From UBA5429 sp942493315 (GTDB taxonomy: Bacteria; Bacteroidota; Bacteroidia; Bacteroidales; WCHB1-69): a DNA stretch of 64,000 nucleotides. A program made the position numbers and the translations under genes. The notes under the pieces were generated by a model that was not told the origin of the DNA, made no database searches, and saw nothing but the letters and a program-made list of their open reading frames with translations. This document shows, one piece after another, positions 35,053 to 44,421 of this stretch. How positions within the stretch are numbered: the stretch's first letter is position 1; the number at the start of each line of letters is the position of its first letter. The stretch is from contig OW818690.1 in the NCBI GenBank assembly GCA_942493315.1, positions 744,001 through 808,000 on the forward strand. Reading direction: 5' to 3'.

Positions 35053-36861
35053 ATGAAAGTAAAATTATCAAATTATATTGCACAATTTCTCGTAAATAAA
35101 GGGATCGACACCACTTTTATGATTACCGGTGGTGGCGCCATGCATCTGAATGATGCGTTTGGGCATCAGGAAGGGATGACCTGTTACTACAATCACCATG
35201 AACAGGCATCTGCCATTGCTGCTGAAAGTTATACCAGAATTACCAATAAAATCGCTTTGGTTTCCGTTACTTCAGGACCCGGAGGTACAAATGCCATGAC
35301 AGGAGTATTAGGTGGTTGGCTCGATTCAATCCCGATGTTGATCATTTCCGGTCAGGTTAGATTTGACACTACCGCAAGGAGTACAGGATTGAATTTGCGG
35401 GCGATGGGTGATCAGGAGTTTGATATTGTGAAGGCTGTTGGTTGTATGACCAAATATTGTGAAATGGTGATTGACCCTAACCAAATCAGATATTGTCTTG
35501 AAAAAGCTCTGTTTTTGGCACAATCGGGAAGACCCGGACCTTGTTGGCTGGATATTCCGTTGAATGTTCAGAACGCTATGATTGAAACGGATGATTTGGA
35601 ATCTTTTGATCCGTCCTCACTTATGGAGGAATCAAATCCTATTTCTGATGAACTAATAACAGAAATCATTGACAGAATTAAAAACGCCCAAAGACCTGTT
35701 ATCAATGCCGGAAACGGGATCAGAATTGCTGATGCACATAAAGTGTTTTTACAATTAATTGATATGCTGAATATTCCTGTTGTTACCGGATTTAACAGTA
35801 TAGATTTGATAGATGATCAAAACAGATTATATGCCGGAAGAGGCGGAATGTTGGGAAATCGGGCTGGAAATTTTGCAATTCAAAATGCTGATCTAGTATT
35901 ATCTTTGGGAAGCCGGTTAAGTTTCAGACAAGTGGGATTTAATTATCAAACCTGGGCAAGAGAAGCGTATACTATTGTGGTTGAGATAGATCCTGAAGAG
36001 CTCAAAAAGCCCACATTACATGTGGATCTTCCTGTATGTATGGATGTTAAGCTATTTATGCAAAAACTGATCACCAAACTGGAAAATAATAAAATCGAAA
36101 ACCATAGTCAATGGATCGATCAATGTAACCTTTGGAGAAAAAAATATCCTGTTGTCCTTCCTAAGCAATATGAACCAAATGATAAAACAAACATTTATGC
36201 ATTTATGCATGAATTAAGTAGTCGATTACAAGAAAATTGTATTACTGTCGTTGGAAATGGATCCGCTTGTGTTGTGGGAAGTCAGGCATTTATCATGAAA
36301 AATGGACAAAGATTTATCATGAATTCCGGAGCAGCATCTATGGGGTATGATCTACCTGCTGCGATTGGAGCATGCGTTGCCAATCAATCCAATGAAGTAT
36401 TTTGTATCAGTGGAGAAGGAAGTCTGCAAATGAATATCCAGGAACTCCAAACCATCATTACCAATAAATTACCTGTTAAGTTATTGGTAGTCAATAATGA
36501 AGGATACCATTCTATTCGTCAGACACAAAAAAACTTTTTCTTGAATAAACCTATTGGAATCGGTTCTGAAAGTGGAGATTTAGGATTTCCTGAATTTGAA
36601 AAATTAGCCATAGCTTATGGATTTTCCTATTTTTCCTGTAAAAACAACCATGAAATAGAATCGTTTATAAACCAGTGTATCTCACATCAAGGAGCATTGA
36701 TTGGAGAGATTTTTGTGGATACAGTTCAAATTTTTGAACCCAAATCGGGAACAAAAAAATTACCGGATGGGTCATTGGTTTCTTCCCCTTTGGAAAATCT
36801 TTTTCCATTTTTATCGGATGAAGAATTAGCTGAAAATATGTTTATTAAACCAATTCAATAA
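35053..36861 (+). CDS. TPP-dependent enzyme, YerE-like (branched-chain 3,6-dideoxysugar synthesis)
   Basis: A 602-aa enzyme of the acetolactate synthase fold. ATG 35053 was used; TTG 35041 lies inside the upstream gene. YNHHEQASAIAAESY holds the catalytic glutamate, SGPGGTNAMTGV and ISGQVRFD the Pyr domain, and SGEGSLQMNIQEL ... VNNEGYHS the TPP/Mg site (GEGS in place of GDGS). Directly after rfbFGH and a reductase, such an enzyme is expected to add a two-carbon acetyl unit from pyruvate at C4 (YerE reaction of yersiniose synthesis). The position in the pathway is inference; homology is to the broad family. Confidence 0.8.
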   Translation: MKVKLSNYIAQFLVNKGIDTTFMITGGGAMHLNDAFGHQEGMTCYYNHHEQASAIAAESYTRITNKIALVSVTSGPGGTNAMTGVLGGWLDSIPMLIISGQVRFDTTARSTGLNLRAMGDQEFDIVKAVGCMTKYCEMVIDPNQIRYCLEKALFLAQSGRPGPCWLDIPLNVQNAMIETDDLESFDPSSLMEESNPISDELITEIIDRIKNAQRPVINAGNGIRIADAHKVFLQLIDMLNIPVVTGFNSIDLIDDQNRLYAGRGGMLGNRAGNFAIQNADLVLSLGSRLSFRQVGFNYQTWAREAYTIVVEIDPEELKKPTLHVDLPVCMDVKLFMQKLITKLENNKIENHSQWIDQCNLWRKKYPVVLPKQYEPNDKTNIYAFMHELSSRLQENCITVVGNGSACVVGSQAFIMKNGQRFIMNSGAASMGYDLPAAIGACVANQSNEVFCISGEGSLQMNIQELQTIITNKLPVKLLVVNNEGYHSIRQTQKNFFLNKPIGIGSESGDLGFPEFEKLAIAYGFSYFSCKNNHEIESFINQCISHQGALIGEIFVDTVQIFEPKSGTKKLPDGSLVSSPLENLFPFLSDEELAENMFIKPIQ

Positions 36862-36872
36862 AATCAAAAGGT

Positions 36873-37622
36873 ATGTTTCCAGAAATAGATACTGTTGTTT
36901 TTGATTTAGATGGAACCCTGTATTGTGGCAATACGTTAATTGATGGTGCTTTAGAAGTGATTGAACATTGCCAGAACAAAGGAAAAAAAATATTTTATTT
37001 AACCAACACTTCATTTAAAAAACGAGCCTCAGTAGTTGAAAAATTGAAACACTTTTCGATTCCATGTGAATTGAATCAGGTTTATACATCCGGGTATATA
37101 AGCGGAATTTATATAAAAGATCAAAAAATTAAACACCCTTTTTTGTTTGGTTCTGATGAGTTAAAAGAGGAGTTTGCAGAATTAGGAATAGAATTAGCTT
37201 CTGAAACAGAAGCTGAAAATTTAATCATGGCTTTTCATCCCAAAAGTAGTTTTGAGGAGTTGTCGGCTGCTTTCAGGGTGGCTTTAAAAGCGGAAAAGAT
37301 TTATGCTGTAAATATTGACAGATCTGTTCCATTTTCTGCAGGATTATTGGTTCCGGGTTCGGGAGCTTTTGTAAAAGCTGTCGAATATTCAGCCAACAGA
37401 TCAGTTGATGAAGTGATCGGAAAACCCAATCCTTTTATGATCGAGTTGTTGATCAAAGATCATCAGTTGTCCAGAGAAAATATAGTTATGATTGGAGATT
37501 CTTATGAATCCGATATCGTAATGTCCCATAATGCTTCTATTAAATCGATTCTCATTTCTGACACAAATTTTAATAATACCTTTACTATTCCTAATATAAA
37601 AAACCTTTTAACACTTTTATAA
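36873..37622 (+). CDS. HAD-IIA family phosphatase (NagD-like)
   Basis: A 249-aa HAD hydrolase. VVFDLDGTLYCGNTLIDGA (nucleophile Asp, DxD), FYLTNTSFKKR (motif II), VIGKPNPFM (lysine) and MIGDSYESDIVMS (motif IV) are all present; the cap inserts between motifs II and III (IIA). It is likely to remove a phosphate from a sugar-phosphate or a product of the downstream aldolase. It ends exactly one base before the next start codon. Confidence 0.88.
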   Translation: MFPEIDTVVFDLDGTLYCGNTLIDGALEVIEHCQNKGKKIFYLTNTSFKKRASVVEKLKHFSIPCELNQVYTSGYISGIYIKDQKIKHPFLFGSDELKEEFAELGIELASETEAENLIMAFHPKSSFEELSAAFRVALKAEKIYAVNIDRSVPFSAGLLVPGSGAFVKAVEYSANRSVDEVIGKPNPFMIELLIKDHQLSRENIVMIGDSYESDIVMSHNASIKSILISDTNFNNTFTIPNIKNLLTLL

Positions 37623-39242
37623 ATGGACAATATAAAACTTTTAGATTGTACACTTCGGGATGGAGGATATATCAATGACTGGAATTTTGGTAATGAAACA
37701 TTAATCAATGTGTTTGAAAGGATCGTTTCCTCCGGAATAGATTATATTGAAGTTGGTTTTTTGGATGATCGACGTGATTTTGATATCAACAGGAGTATCA
37801 TGCCCCATTCTGATTCCGTAGAGAAAATTTATGGTGGTTTGGATAAAAAACAAACCGAAGTTGTTGGGATGATCGACTTTGGCACCTGCAAAATTGAAAA
37901 TATTCAACCGTGTGAAACCTGTTTTTTGGATGGAATTCGGGTAATTTTCAAAAAACAGATCATGAAAGAAGCCTTAGCTTTTTGTCAACAAATTAAAGAT
38001 TTAGGGTATAAAGTTTTTGCGCAACTGGTTTCCATAACCAGCTACAATGATGAAGAGATTTTACAGCTCATTGATCTCGTTAATCAAGTGAATCCTTTCG
38101 CTGTTTCCATTGTTGACACGTATGGATTGTTACATAAAGAAAAGTTGCTCCATTACTATCACATTTTAAATGAAAAATTAAATAGTTCTATTGGTTTAGG
38201 ATACCATTCCCATAACAATTTTCAACTCGGTTATGCTAACAGTATTGAGCTCATCAATCATCATTTAAAAAATGATTCTTCAAGAGTTTTGCTCATTGAC
38301 GGAACCATTTTTGGGATGGGAAAAGGAGCGGGAAATGCGCCCATCGAATTGTTGGCCATGTACTCCAATGAAAATCTGGGCAAAAAGTATGATATTACCC
38401 ATATTTTAGAAGCGATAGATTGCAGTATTCTTGACATTTTCAAACACTCGCCATGGGGATACTCTATGAAATATTTTATTTCTGCATCCAACGATTGTCA
38501 TCCCAATTATGTTTCTTTTCTTTTAGATAAAAAAACACTTTCTGTAAAATCGATCAATCAAATCCTGAAAAAACTAGAAGGAGATTCAAAATTACTTTAT
38601 AATCAAGCGATTATTGAAAAACTCTATTTTGACTATCAGAAAAACGATTGTGAAGACACTGCTGATTATCAGTTATTATCTAAGCATCTCAAAGATCAAA
38701 AAATATTGCTGATGGGACCGGGTCAATCTATTGATATGGAACAAAATCAAATTTTAAAAAATATCAATAAGGAGAAACCAATTATCATCTCAATCAATTA
38801 TATTCCCGATTTTTGCAATCCGAACTATCTTTTTTTAACCAATACGAAAAGATACATCCAGCAAGCCACATTAATCCATAAATTGCAGAATCAGATTCAA
38901 ATTATTGCCACTTCTAATGTCACAAAATCATCTGGAAACTTTGATTATCAATTAGATTATGAATCATTAATTGAAAAAGATGCCGTATTTAAAGACAACT
39001 CATTAATCATGCTTCTCAAAGCTTTGATTAAAATGGGCGTTAAAAAGGTCTCTTTAGCGGGATTTGATGGCTATGATGAAAGTAAAAAAACCAATTTTTA
39101 TCTTTCCAAAATGGAATATGATTTCCTTAAAACAAGGGGCAATGAGATCAATGATCAAATGATAACCTTTTTGAATACCATCAAAGAAAATTTGGAAATC
39201 GAATTTATAACGACCTCGGTTTATTGCAAATTAAAAAATTAG
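37623..39242 (+). CDS. DRE-TIM aldolase (HMGL-like) fused to a DUF115/MptE-like domain
   Basis: A 539-aa protein. Residues 1-~285 are an HMGL/4-hydroxy-2-oxovalerate aldolase-type TIM barrel: LLDCTLRDGGY (DRE signature), GFLDDRRDF, DTYGLL and GYHSHNNFQLGYANS (metal-binding HxH). Residues ~350-530 are a second domain starting ILLMGPGQSIDMEQNQI, resembling MptE-like/DUF115 domains linked to glycan genes. It may condense or cleave an oxo-acid unit with the HAD enzyme removing phosphate. The reaction is unknown. The frame is continuous. Confidence 0.8.
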   Translation: MDNIKLLDCTLRDGGYINDWNFGNETLINVFERIVSSGIDYIEVGFLDDRRDFDINRSIMPHSDSVEKIYGGLDKKQTEVVGMIDFGTCKIENIQPCETCFLDGIRVIFKKQIMKEALAFCQQIKDLGYKVFAQLVSITSYNDEEILQLIDLVNQVNPFAVSIVDTYGLLHKEKLLHYYHILNEKLNSSIGLGYHSHNNFQLGYANSIELINHHLKNDSSRVLLIDGTIFGMGKGAGNAPIELLAMYSNENLGKKYDITHILEAIDCSILDIFKHSPWGYSMKYFISASNDCHPNYVSFLLDKKTLSVKSINQILKKLEGDSKLLYNQAIIEKLYFDYQKNDCEDTADYQLLSKHLKDQKILLMGPGQSIDMEQNQILKNINKEKPIIISINYIPDFCNPNYLFLTNTKRYIQQATLIHKLQNQIQIIATSNVTKSSGNFDYQLDYESLIEKDAVFKDNSLIMLLKALIKMGVKKVSLAGFDGYDESKKTNFYLSKMEYDFLKTRGNEINDQMITFLNTIKENLEIEFITTSVYCKLKN

Positions 39243-39255
39243 AAATAATATAAAA

Positions 39256-40320
39256 ATGATATATTTAAAAAAGATAGAAGATTTAAAAAAGTATACTGTT
39301 TTTTTGTACGGTGCAGGAAATATTGGAAAACAAATTTACAATGTATTAAATCAAAATAGTATTAAAATAACTGCAGTTTTTGACAAATTTGCTTCAACTA
39401 ACGATATTTTTGAAGTGAAAAATCCATTCAAAAATCATGATTTTGAAACAAATAATTCAATAGTTATTGTAACCATTTTCAATAGAGATGTTAATTTCAT
39501 TTCCATTAAAGAGGAACTTACTACTTTAGGTTTTATGGATATTGTATCTATTGTAGATATTTATCCCATTTTTTCTGGTTTTTTATCAACTTGTTTTTGG
39601 TTAAGTCATGATTTATCCTATCTTAAAAAAGCAAATGTAGTATATCAATTATTGGAAGATGATAAAAGTAAAAAAGTATTTAATCAAATTGTTGAAGCAA
39701 GAAAGACAAATACATACGATAGTTTACCATTTCCTGAGAATATTAAAGATCAATATTTTTCTACTGATGTCCCTTGGTCTCCGATAATGGATTTTATTGA
39801 TTTAGGGGCTTATGATGGAGATACAATTGATTCGTTAATAGATCAGAATATCCCATTTGAACGAATTTTTGCTTTTGAACCAGATATTAATAATTTTAAA
39901 AAGCTTAGTAAAAAAGTTAAAGAGTTAGGAATAAATGCTATTCTTTACCCTTGTGGTACTTATTCATCTTCAGTCCAATTGGGATTCAGTAACGAAGGTA
40001 CAGAAGGTTCAAAAATTGACCAGTCAACAAATGGTTATTCTATCATTCAATGTGTTGCATTAGATGATATTTTCTCCAATTGCTTAAATCAAAACATTTA
40101 TTTAAAAATGGATATTGAAGGTGCTGAATTAGAAACATTAAAGGGGTGTCTGGAACTTATAAAAAAATATAAACCTAAATTGGCTGTTTGCTTATATCAT
40201 AAACCTGAAGATATCATTACGATTCCTTTATTTTTAAGCGAACTACATCAGTACAAGTTTTATATAAGACAATACGGGTATTACGGATTGGAATTAGTTT
40301 TATATGCCATCCCAGAATAA
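39256..40320 (+). CDS. FkbM-type methyltransferase with N-terminal Rossmann domain
   Basis: A 354-aa protein. Residues ~15-110 are a nucleotide-binding-like fold (VFLYGAGNIGKQIYNVL); residues ~180-340 are FkbM: MDFIDLGAYDGDTID (SAM motif I), FAFEPDINNF, CVALDDIF and LKMDIEGAELETLKG. It probably O-methylates a sugar of the surface glycan. It sits 13 nt after the aldolase fusion. Confidence 0.87.
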   Translation: MIYLKKIEDLKKYTVFLYGAGNIGKQIYNVLNQNSIKITAVFDKFASTNDIFEVKNPFKNHDFETNNSIVIVTIFNRDVNFISIKEELTTLGFMDIVSIVDIYPIFSGFLSTCFWLSHDLSYLKKANVVYQLLEDDKSKKVFNQIVEARKTNTYDSLPFPENIKDQYFSTDVPWSPIMDFIDLGAYDGDTIDSLIDQNIPFERIFAFEPDINNFKKLSKKVKELGINAILYPCGTYSSSVQLGFSNEGTEGSKIDQSTNGYSIIQCVALDDIFSNCLNQNIYLKMDIEGAELETLKGCLELIKKYKPKLAVCLYHKPEDIITIPLFLSELHQYKFYIRQYGYYGLELVLYAIPE

Positions 40321-40332
40321 AAAAAATTGAAA

Positions 40333-41229
40333 ATGAACCATGCTATAATCACCGGACCTACAGGAGCAATTGGAGTTGCATTAGTTAACTTGCTTATTTC
40401 TAAAGGAGTTAGAGTTACAGTTGTGGTTAATCCAAACTCAACTAGAATCGGAAATTTGCCTAAATCTGACCTTTTACACCTTATCTTTTGTGATCTTTCC
40501 GAGTTATCGTCTATTTCTGGACTTCAATGCGATACTTTTTATCATTTGGGATGGAAAGGTACTTTTGGCTCAGATCGGAACGATCCAAAAATGCAGGAGG
40601 AGAATATTCAGTTCGCTAAAGATGCTGTACAGTTAGCGCATCGGTTGCAGTGTAAAACCTTTATTTTTGCAGGATCTCAGGCAGAGTATGGAAGGGTTAA
40701 TAAGCCAATCTCTCCTGACACGCCCACATCTCCAGAATCGGAATACGGCAAAGCGAAACTTAAAACCGGTTTTGAATGCAGTACATTATGTAACCAGTTC
40801 AACATTAAATTTATTTGGACCCGCATTTTTAGTGTTTATGGTCCTTATGATGGGGCAAATACGATGGTATCATCTACGATTTTTAAATTAAAAAACAACA
40901 TCATTCCGGAATTAACCAAATGTGAGCAACAATGGGATTACCTCTATTCGAAAGATGCCGCGACTGCTTTTTATTTAATAGCTGAAAAAGGTCGACATGA
41001 TCAGATCTATTGCATCGGTTCCGGTCAGGTTTTTCCTTTGCGTTACTACGTGGAAACAATCCAAAAAGTAACAGGATCGACGACTCCATTAAAAATTGGT
41101 GCAATCCCCTACTCCGAAAATCAAGTGATGTTTTTGTGTGCTGATATAACTACTTTGACTCAGGATACCGGATTTGTACCCCAATATTCTTTTCAGGAAG
41201 GATTATTTGATTTATTGCAAACTCAGTAA
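40333..41229 (+). CDS. NAD(P)-dependent epimerase/reductase, extended SDR
   Basis: A 298-aa SDR. ATG 40333 fits best (a TTG at 40327 is in frame). ITGPTGAIGVAL is the NAD(P) motif, and SEYGKAK carries the catalytic Y-x-x-x-K; YSKDAATAF and CIGSG follow. In this cluster it could reduce the acetyl branch or keto group of the CDP-dideoxysugar (the YerF or RfbJ role), which is inference from place. Confidence 0.8.
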   Translation: MNHAIITGPTGAIGVALVNLLISKGVRVTVVVNPNSTRIGNLPKSDLLHLIFCDLSELSSISGLQCDTFYHLGWKGTFGSDRNDPKMQEENIQFAKDAVQLAHRLQCKTFIFAGSQAEYGRVNKPISPDTPTSPESEYGKAKLKTGFECSTLCNQFNIKFIWTRIFSVYGPYDGANTMVSSTIFKLKNNIIPELTKCEQQWDYLYSKDAATAFYLIAEKGRHDQIYCIGSGQVFPLRYYVETIQKVTGSTTPLKIGAIPYSENQVMFLCADITTLTQDTGFVPQYSFQEGLFDLLQTQ

Positions 41230-41253
41230 GTATTTTATTCCTATTTTTGTACT

Positions 41254-42189
41254 ATGAAAAAAATTTCCATCTTAACAGCCTGCTATAATGAAGAAGAAAA
41301 TGTAGAACTTCTTTATGAAGCAGTTAAAGCTCAATTCCAAAATCTTCCGGAATATGAGTACGAACATCTTTTTATTGACAATTGTTCTACTGATCAAACA
41401 GTTACCATACTAAAAAGGATTGCAAAACAGGATAAAAATGTAAAAATTATTGTGAATGCAAGAAATTTTGGGCATATTCGATCTCCTTATTATGGACTAC
41501 TCCAAACAACTGGTGATTGCACCATCAGTATGGTTGCAGATCTTCAGGATCCACCGGAAATGATTCCGGAACTGATCGCTAAGTGGGAAGAGGGATTTTC
41601 CATTGTTACTTGTGTAAAAAACAAAAGCAAAGAAAATCCGGTTATGTTTTTCTTAAGAAAGATGTTTTATAACACCCTCGAAAAAGTGTCTGATACCAAT
41701 CAGATCAAAAATTTTACCGGATTTGGATTGTATGATCGTTCCTTTATTACCATTTTACGCGAAAAAATTGATGATCCCTACCCCTATTTTCGTGGATTAA
41801 TCGCAGAATTAGGGTATAACATGACGTCCGTAACCTATACACAGCCTAAAAGATTGAATGGAAAAACCAAAAACAATTTCTCTACGCTCTATGATATGGC
41901 GATGTTAGGTTTTGTGAACCATTCTAAAGTTCCACTAAGGTTAGCCAGTTTTATTGGTTTTACAGTTGCTCTTGCCAGTCTTTTAGTTGCATTGGGCTAT
42001 TTTATATACAAAATCAGGTATTGGGACAATTTTTCCCTAGGAACTGCTCCATTGGTGATTGGTTTGTTTTTCTTCTCTTCTGTCCAATTGTTTTTTATTG
42101 GCATTATAGGAGAATATATTGGGTCGATCCATACTCAAGTGAAGAAAAGACCTTATGTTGTAGAAAAAGAACGTATTAATTTTGAATAA
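41254..42189 (+). CDS. Membrane-associated family 2 glycosyltransferase (GtrB/DPM1-like)
   Basis: A 311-aa protein. GT-A core with LTACYNEEENVELLYEA, FIDNCSTDQT, NARNFGHI and MVADLQDPPEM (the DxD-like motif); two C-terminal hydrophobic segments (~230-255, ~265-290). This family puts a sugar on undecaprenyl phosphate for flippase-dependent glycosylation, which would supply the next gene product. A TAnnTTTG-like box ends only 4 nt before the ATG. Confidence 0.88.
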   Translation: MKKISILTACYNEEENVELLYEAVKAQFQNLPEYEYEHLFIDNCSTDQTVTILKRIAKQDKNVKIIVNARNFGHIRSPYYGLLQTTGDCTISMVADLQDPPEMIPELIAKWEEGFSIVTCVKNKSKENPVMFFLRKMFYNTLEKVSDTNQIKNFTGFGLYDRSFITILREKIDDPYPYFRGLIAELGYNMTSVTYTQPKRLNGKTKNNFSTLYDMAMLGFVNHSKVPLRLASFIGFTVALASLLVALGYFIYKIRYWDNFSLGTAPLVIGLFFFSSVQLFFIGIIGEYIGSIHTQVKKRPYVVEKERINFE

Positions 42190-42206
42190 TCCAAATATTT
42201 ATAAAT

Positions 42207-44417
42207 ATGAATTTTAAAACAAAAACAGAAAAATATTGGTTCATTGCTTTTTTGATCCTTGTAACTGTGGGCTTTTTTACCATTCTGAAACTCTCAACAG
42301 ATGCAGGTATGTCCGGTGATGAAGAAACACACTATTTACATTCAGAAAATGTGTATCAATATTATGCATCCGGAGGAAAAGATTCTACAGCTGCAGTTGT
42401 GACAGACAGCTACAATTTACCTCTTTACGGTCAATCGGTTGATAATTTGGCTTACCTCTTAATCAAAGTTTTTGATATTGATAATTTCATGACAGCCAGA
42501 CACTTAATCAATGCTATTTGTGGTTGGTTAGCGATGTTATTTATCGGATTATTAGCCTATAGGTTAGCGGGTTGGCGGGCTGCTGTGATCTCTTTTGTTT
42601 TGGTATTTTTATCCCCTCGGTTTTTGGGTCACTCGTTTAACAACCTGAAGGACTTACCGTTTGCTACGGCATCCATTATGGGGATCTATTTTCTGACGAG
42701 TTTTTTAAAGGAATTTCCAAAAGTGAGTTACAAGACGGCCATTTTCTTAGCCCTCACTATTGCTTTTGCCATTAGTGTCAGGGTTGCCGGGCTTATTTTG
42801 ATTTGTTATTTTGGTTTATTTTGTTTCATTTTATATCTTCAAAGAAATTATAAAAGTTTATTCTCTAAAGAATCTAAGAAAGAGTTTCTAAAAATGGTAG
42901 GTTGGGGATTAGCGATCTCGGTCGTGGGTTATATTTTAGCTGTTCTTACCTGGCCTTACGCCATCAAAAGTCCGATTGATCACGTTATTGGATCTTTAGG
43001 GGATATGTCCAAATTTGCCATTGCGATTCGTCAGCTTTTCGAAGGGGAGTTGCAGTGGTCCGATAAACTACCTTTTTATTATACCCCTAAGTTTATTTTG
43101 ATGACCATTCCGATTGCTGTTATTCTCGGATTGATTTTGTTCTTTACCTTTTCGTGGAAAGATAAGAAAAACCGGTTTTGGTATTTTGTTGTATTCTTCA
43201 CCTTTTTCTTTCCCATTTTCTGGATTGTTTATTCCAATGCGAATGTTTACGGAGGTTGGCGACATGCTATTTTCTCCTATCCACCTATGGTTGTAGCCGC
43301 AGGATTGGGTTTCAATTTATTGATTCAATTTTTTGAAAATAAAAAAGCTAAAGTAGCAGATCAGCCAAAAGCAAAAACCTGGAAGATTGCACAATATATT
43401 ACCACCGTTATTCCATTTGTTTTACTTATTTCTCCATTAGCACATACTATTAAAAACCATCCTTACGAATATGTGTATTTTAATGAATTTGTAGGAGGTA
43501 CAAAAGGAGCTTACGGCAATTATGAAGGAGATTACTACTATCATTCTACAAGGGAGGCATGTGAGTGGGTTATCAAAAATGCCAAACAAGATCCAAACTC
43601 TAAAGAAAAAATAAAAGTGGTTTCCTGGCATTTTGCTTCATTAAACTACTATTTCAAAAATGATACAACCCATTTTCAAACCGGTTTTGTTCGTTGGTAC
43701 GAAAAAGGGAATGTAGATTGGGATTATGCCATTTTTACCGTTACCGGCATGGCACCGGAACAACTTAAAAATAGTGCCATTTTTCCTCCGTCTAATACCG
43801 TTTATACCATCAAAGTGGATGGAAAACCGATTGCTTTTGTGTTGAAAAGAATGGATAAGTCTGATTTTAAAGGATTTACATTAAAAGAAGAAAAACAATT
43901 TGACAGTGCAGTTGTTTATTTGAAAAAAGCGATTCAATTGGATCCCACAAATGAAGCTGCCCATGTTAACTTAATCGAAAGTTATTTTAACCTTGGAAAA
44001 TTAGATTCAGCTAAAATGTTTATTGATAAACTTTTAGTCATGGTTCCAAAATATGAAACAGCCAATTACTTTTTAGCTAATTATTACATGGCGCAAAAAG
44101 ATTATGATCAGGCACTCAAAATTTGCAAAAAGTTAATCAAGGATAATCTCAAATTCAAAGCAGGATACCTTTTAGGATTTCAGGCTTATGCTCAAAAAGG
44201 GGATCTTAGAGGAGCTGAGAAAATGATGATTTCAATGATGAAAGCAGAGCAAATGGATAATCAGGGATTACAAAACTTGCTCAATTTATATAAAGCTCAA
44301 GGGATGGATGATCGTACTGCCTACAAAAAAATATACAAACTATTGGTTCAAACTTATGAAGAGTTAGGCAAAGAAAAAGAGGCGGAAGAGTATCGTGAAG
44401 TTTTAAGACAACTTTAA
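42207..44417 (+). CDS. GT39/ArnT-like polytopic glycosyltransferase with TPR tail
   Basis: A 736-aa protein. About 10 hydrophobic segments in residues 10-420, with an acidic pair in MSGDEETHYLHSE just after the first helix as in PMT/ArnT enzymes, a periplasmic part (~430-550) and tetratricopeptide-like repeats at ~555-735 (FDSAVVYLKKAIQLDPTNEAAHVNL and others). It likely transfers a lipid-linked sugar to a surface glycan or protein in the periplasm. It is paired with the GT2 gene (17 nt apart). Confidence 0.82.
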   Translation: MNFKTKTEKYWFIAFLILVTVGFFTILKLSTDAGMSGDEETHYLHSENVYQYYASGGKDSTAAVVTDSYNLPLYGQSVDNLAYLLIKVFDIDNFMTARHLINAICGWLAMLFIGLLAYRLAGWRAAVISFVLVFLSPRFLGHSFNNLKDLPFATASIMGIYFLTSFLKEFPKVSYKTAIFLALTIAFAISVRVAGLILICYFGLFCFILYLQRNYKSLFSKESKKEFLKMVGWGLAISVVGYILAVLTWPYAIKSPIDHVIGSLGDMSKFAIAIRQLFEGELQWSDKLPFYYTPKFILMTIPIAVILGLILFFTFSWKDKKNRFWYFVVFFTFFFPIFWIVYSNANVYGGWRHAIFSYPPMVVAAGLGFNLLIQFFENKKAKVADQPKAKTWKIAQYITTVIPFVLLISPLAHTIKNHPYEYVYFNEFVGGTKGAYGNYEGDYYYHSTREACEWVIKNAKQDPNSKEKIKVVSWHFASLNYYFKNDTTHFQTGFVRWYEKGNVDWDYAIFTVTGMAPEQLKNSAIFPPSNTVYTIKVDGKPIAFVLKRMDKSDFKGFTLKEEKQFDSAVVYLKKAIQLDPTNEAAHVNLIESYFNLGKLDSAKMFIDKLLVMVPKYETANYFLANYYMAQKDYDQALKICKKLIKDNLKFKAGYLLGFQAYAQKGDLRGAEKMMISMMKAEQMDNQGLQNLLNLYKAQGMDDRTAYKKIYKLLVQTYEELGKEKEAEEYREVLRQL

Positions 44418-44421
44418 AAAA

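Noticed and set aside
41242..41249. TATTTTTG box before the GT2 gene
   Set aside because: Ends 4 nt before the ATG; a start site there would fall at or inside the gene. Kept only as a remark.
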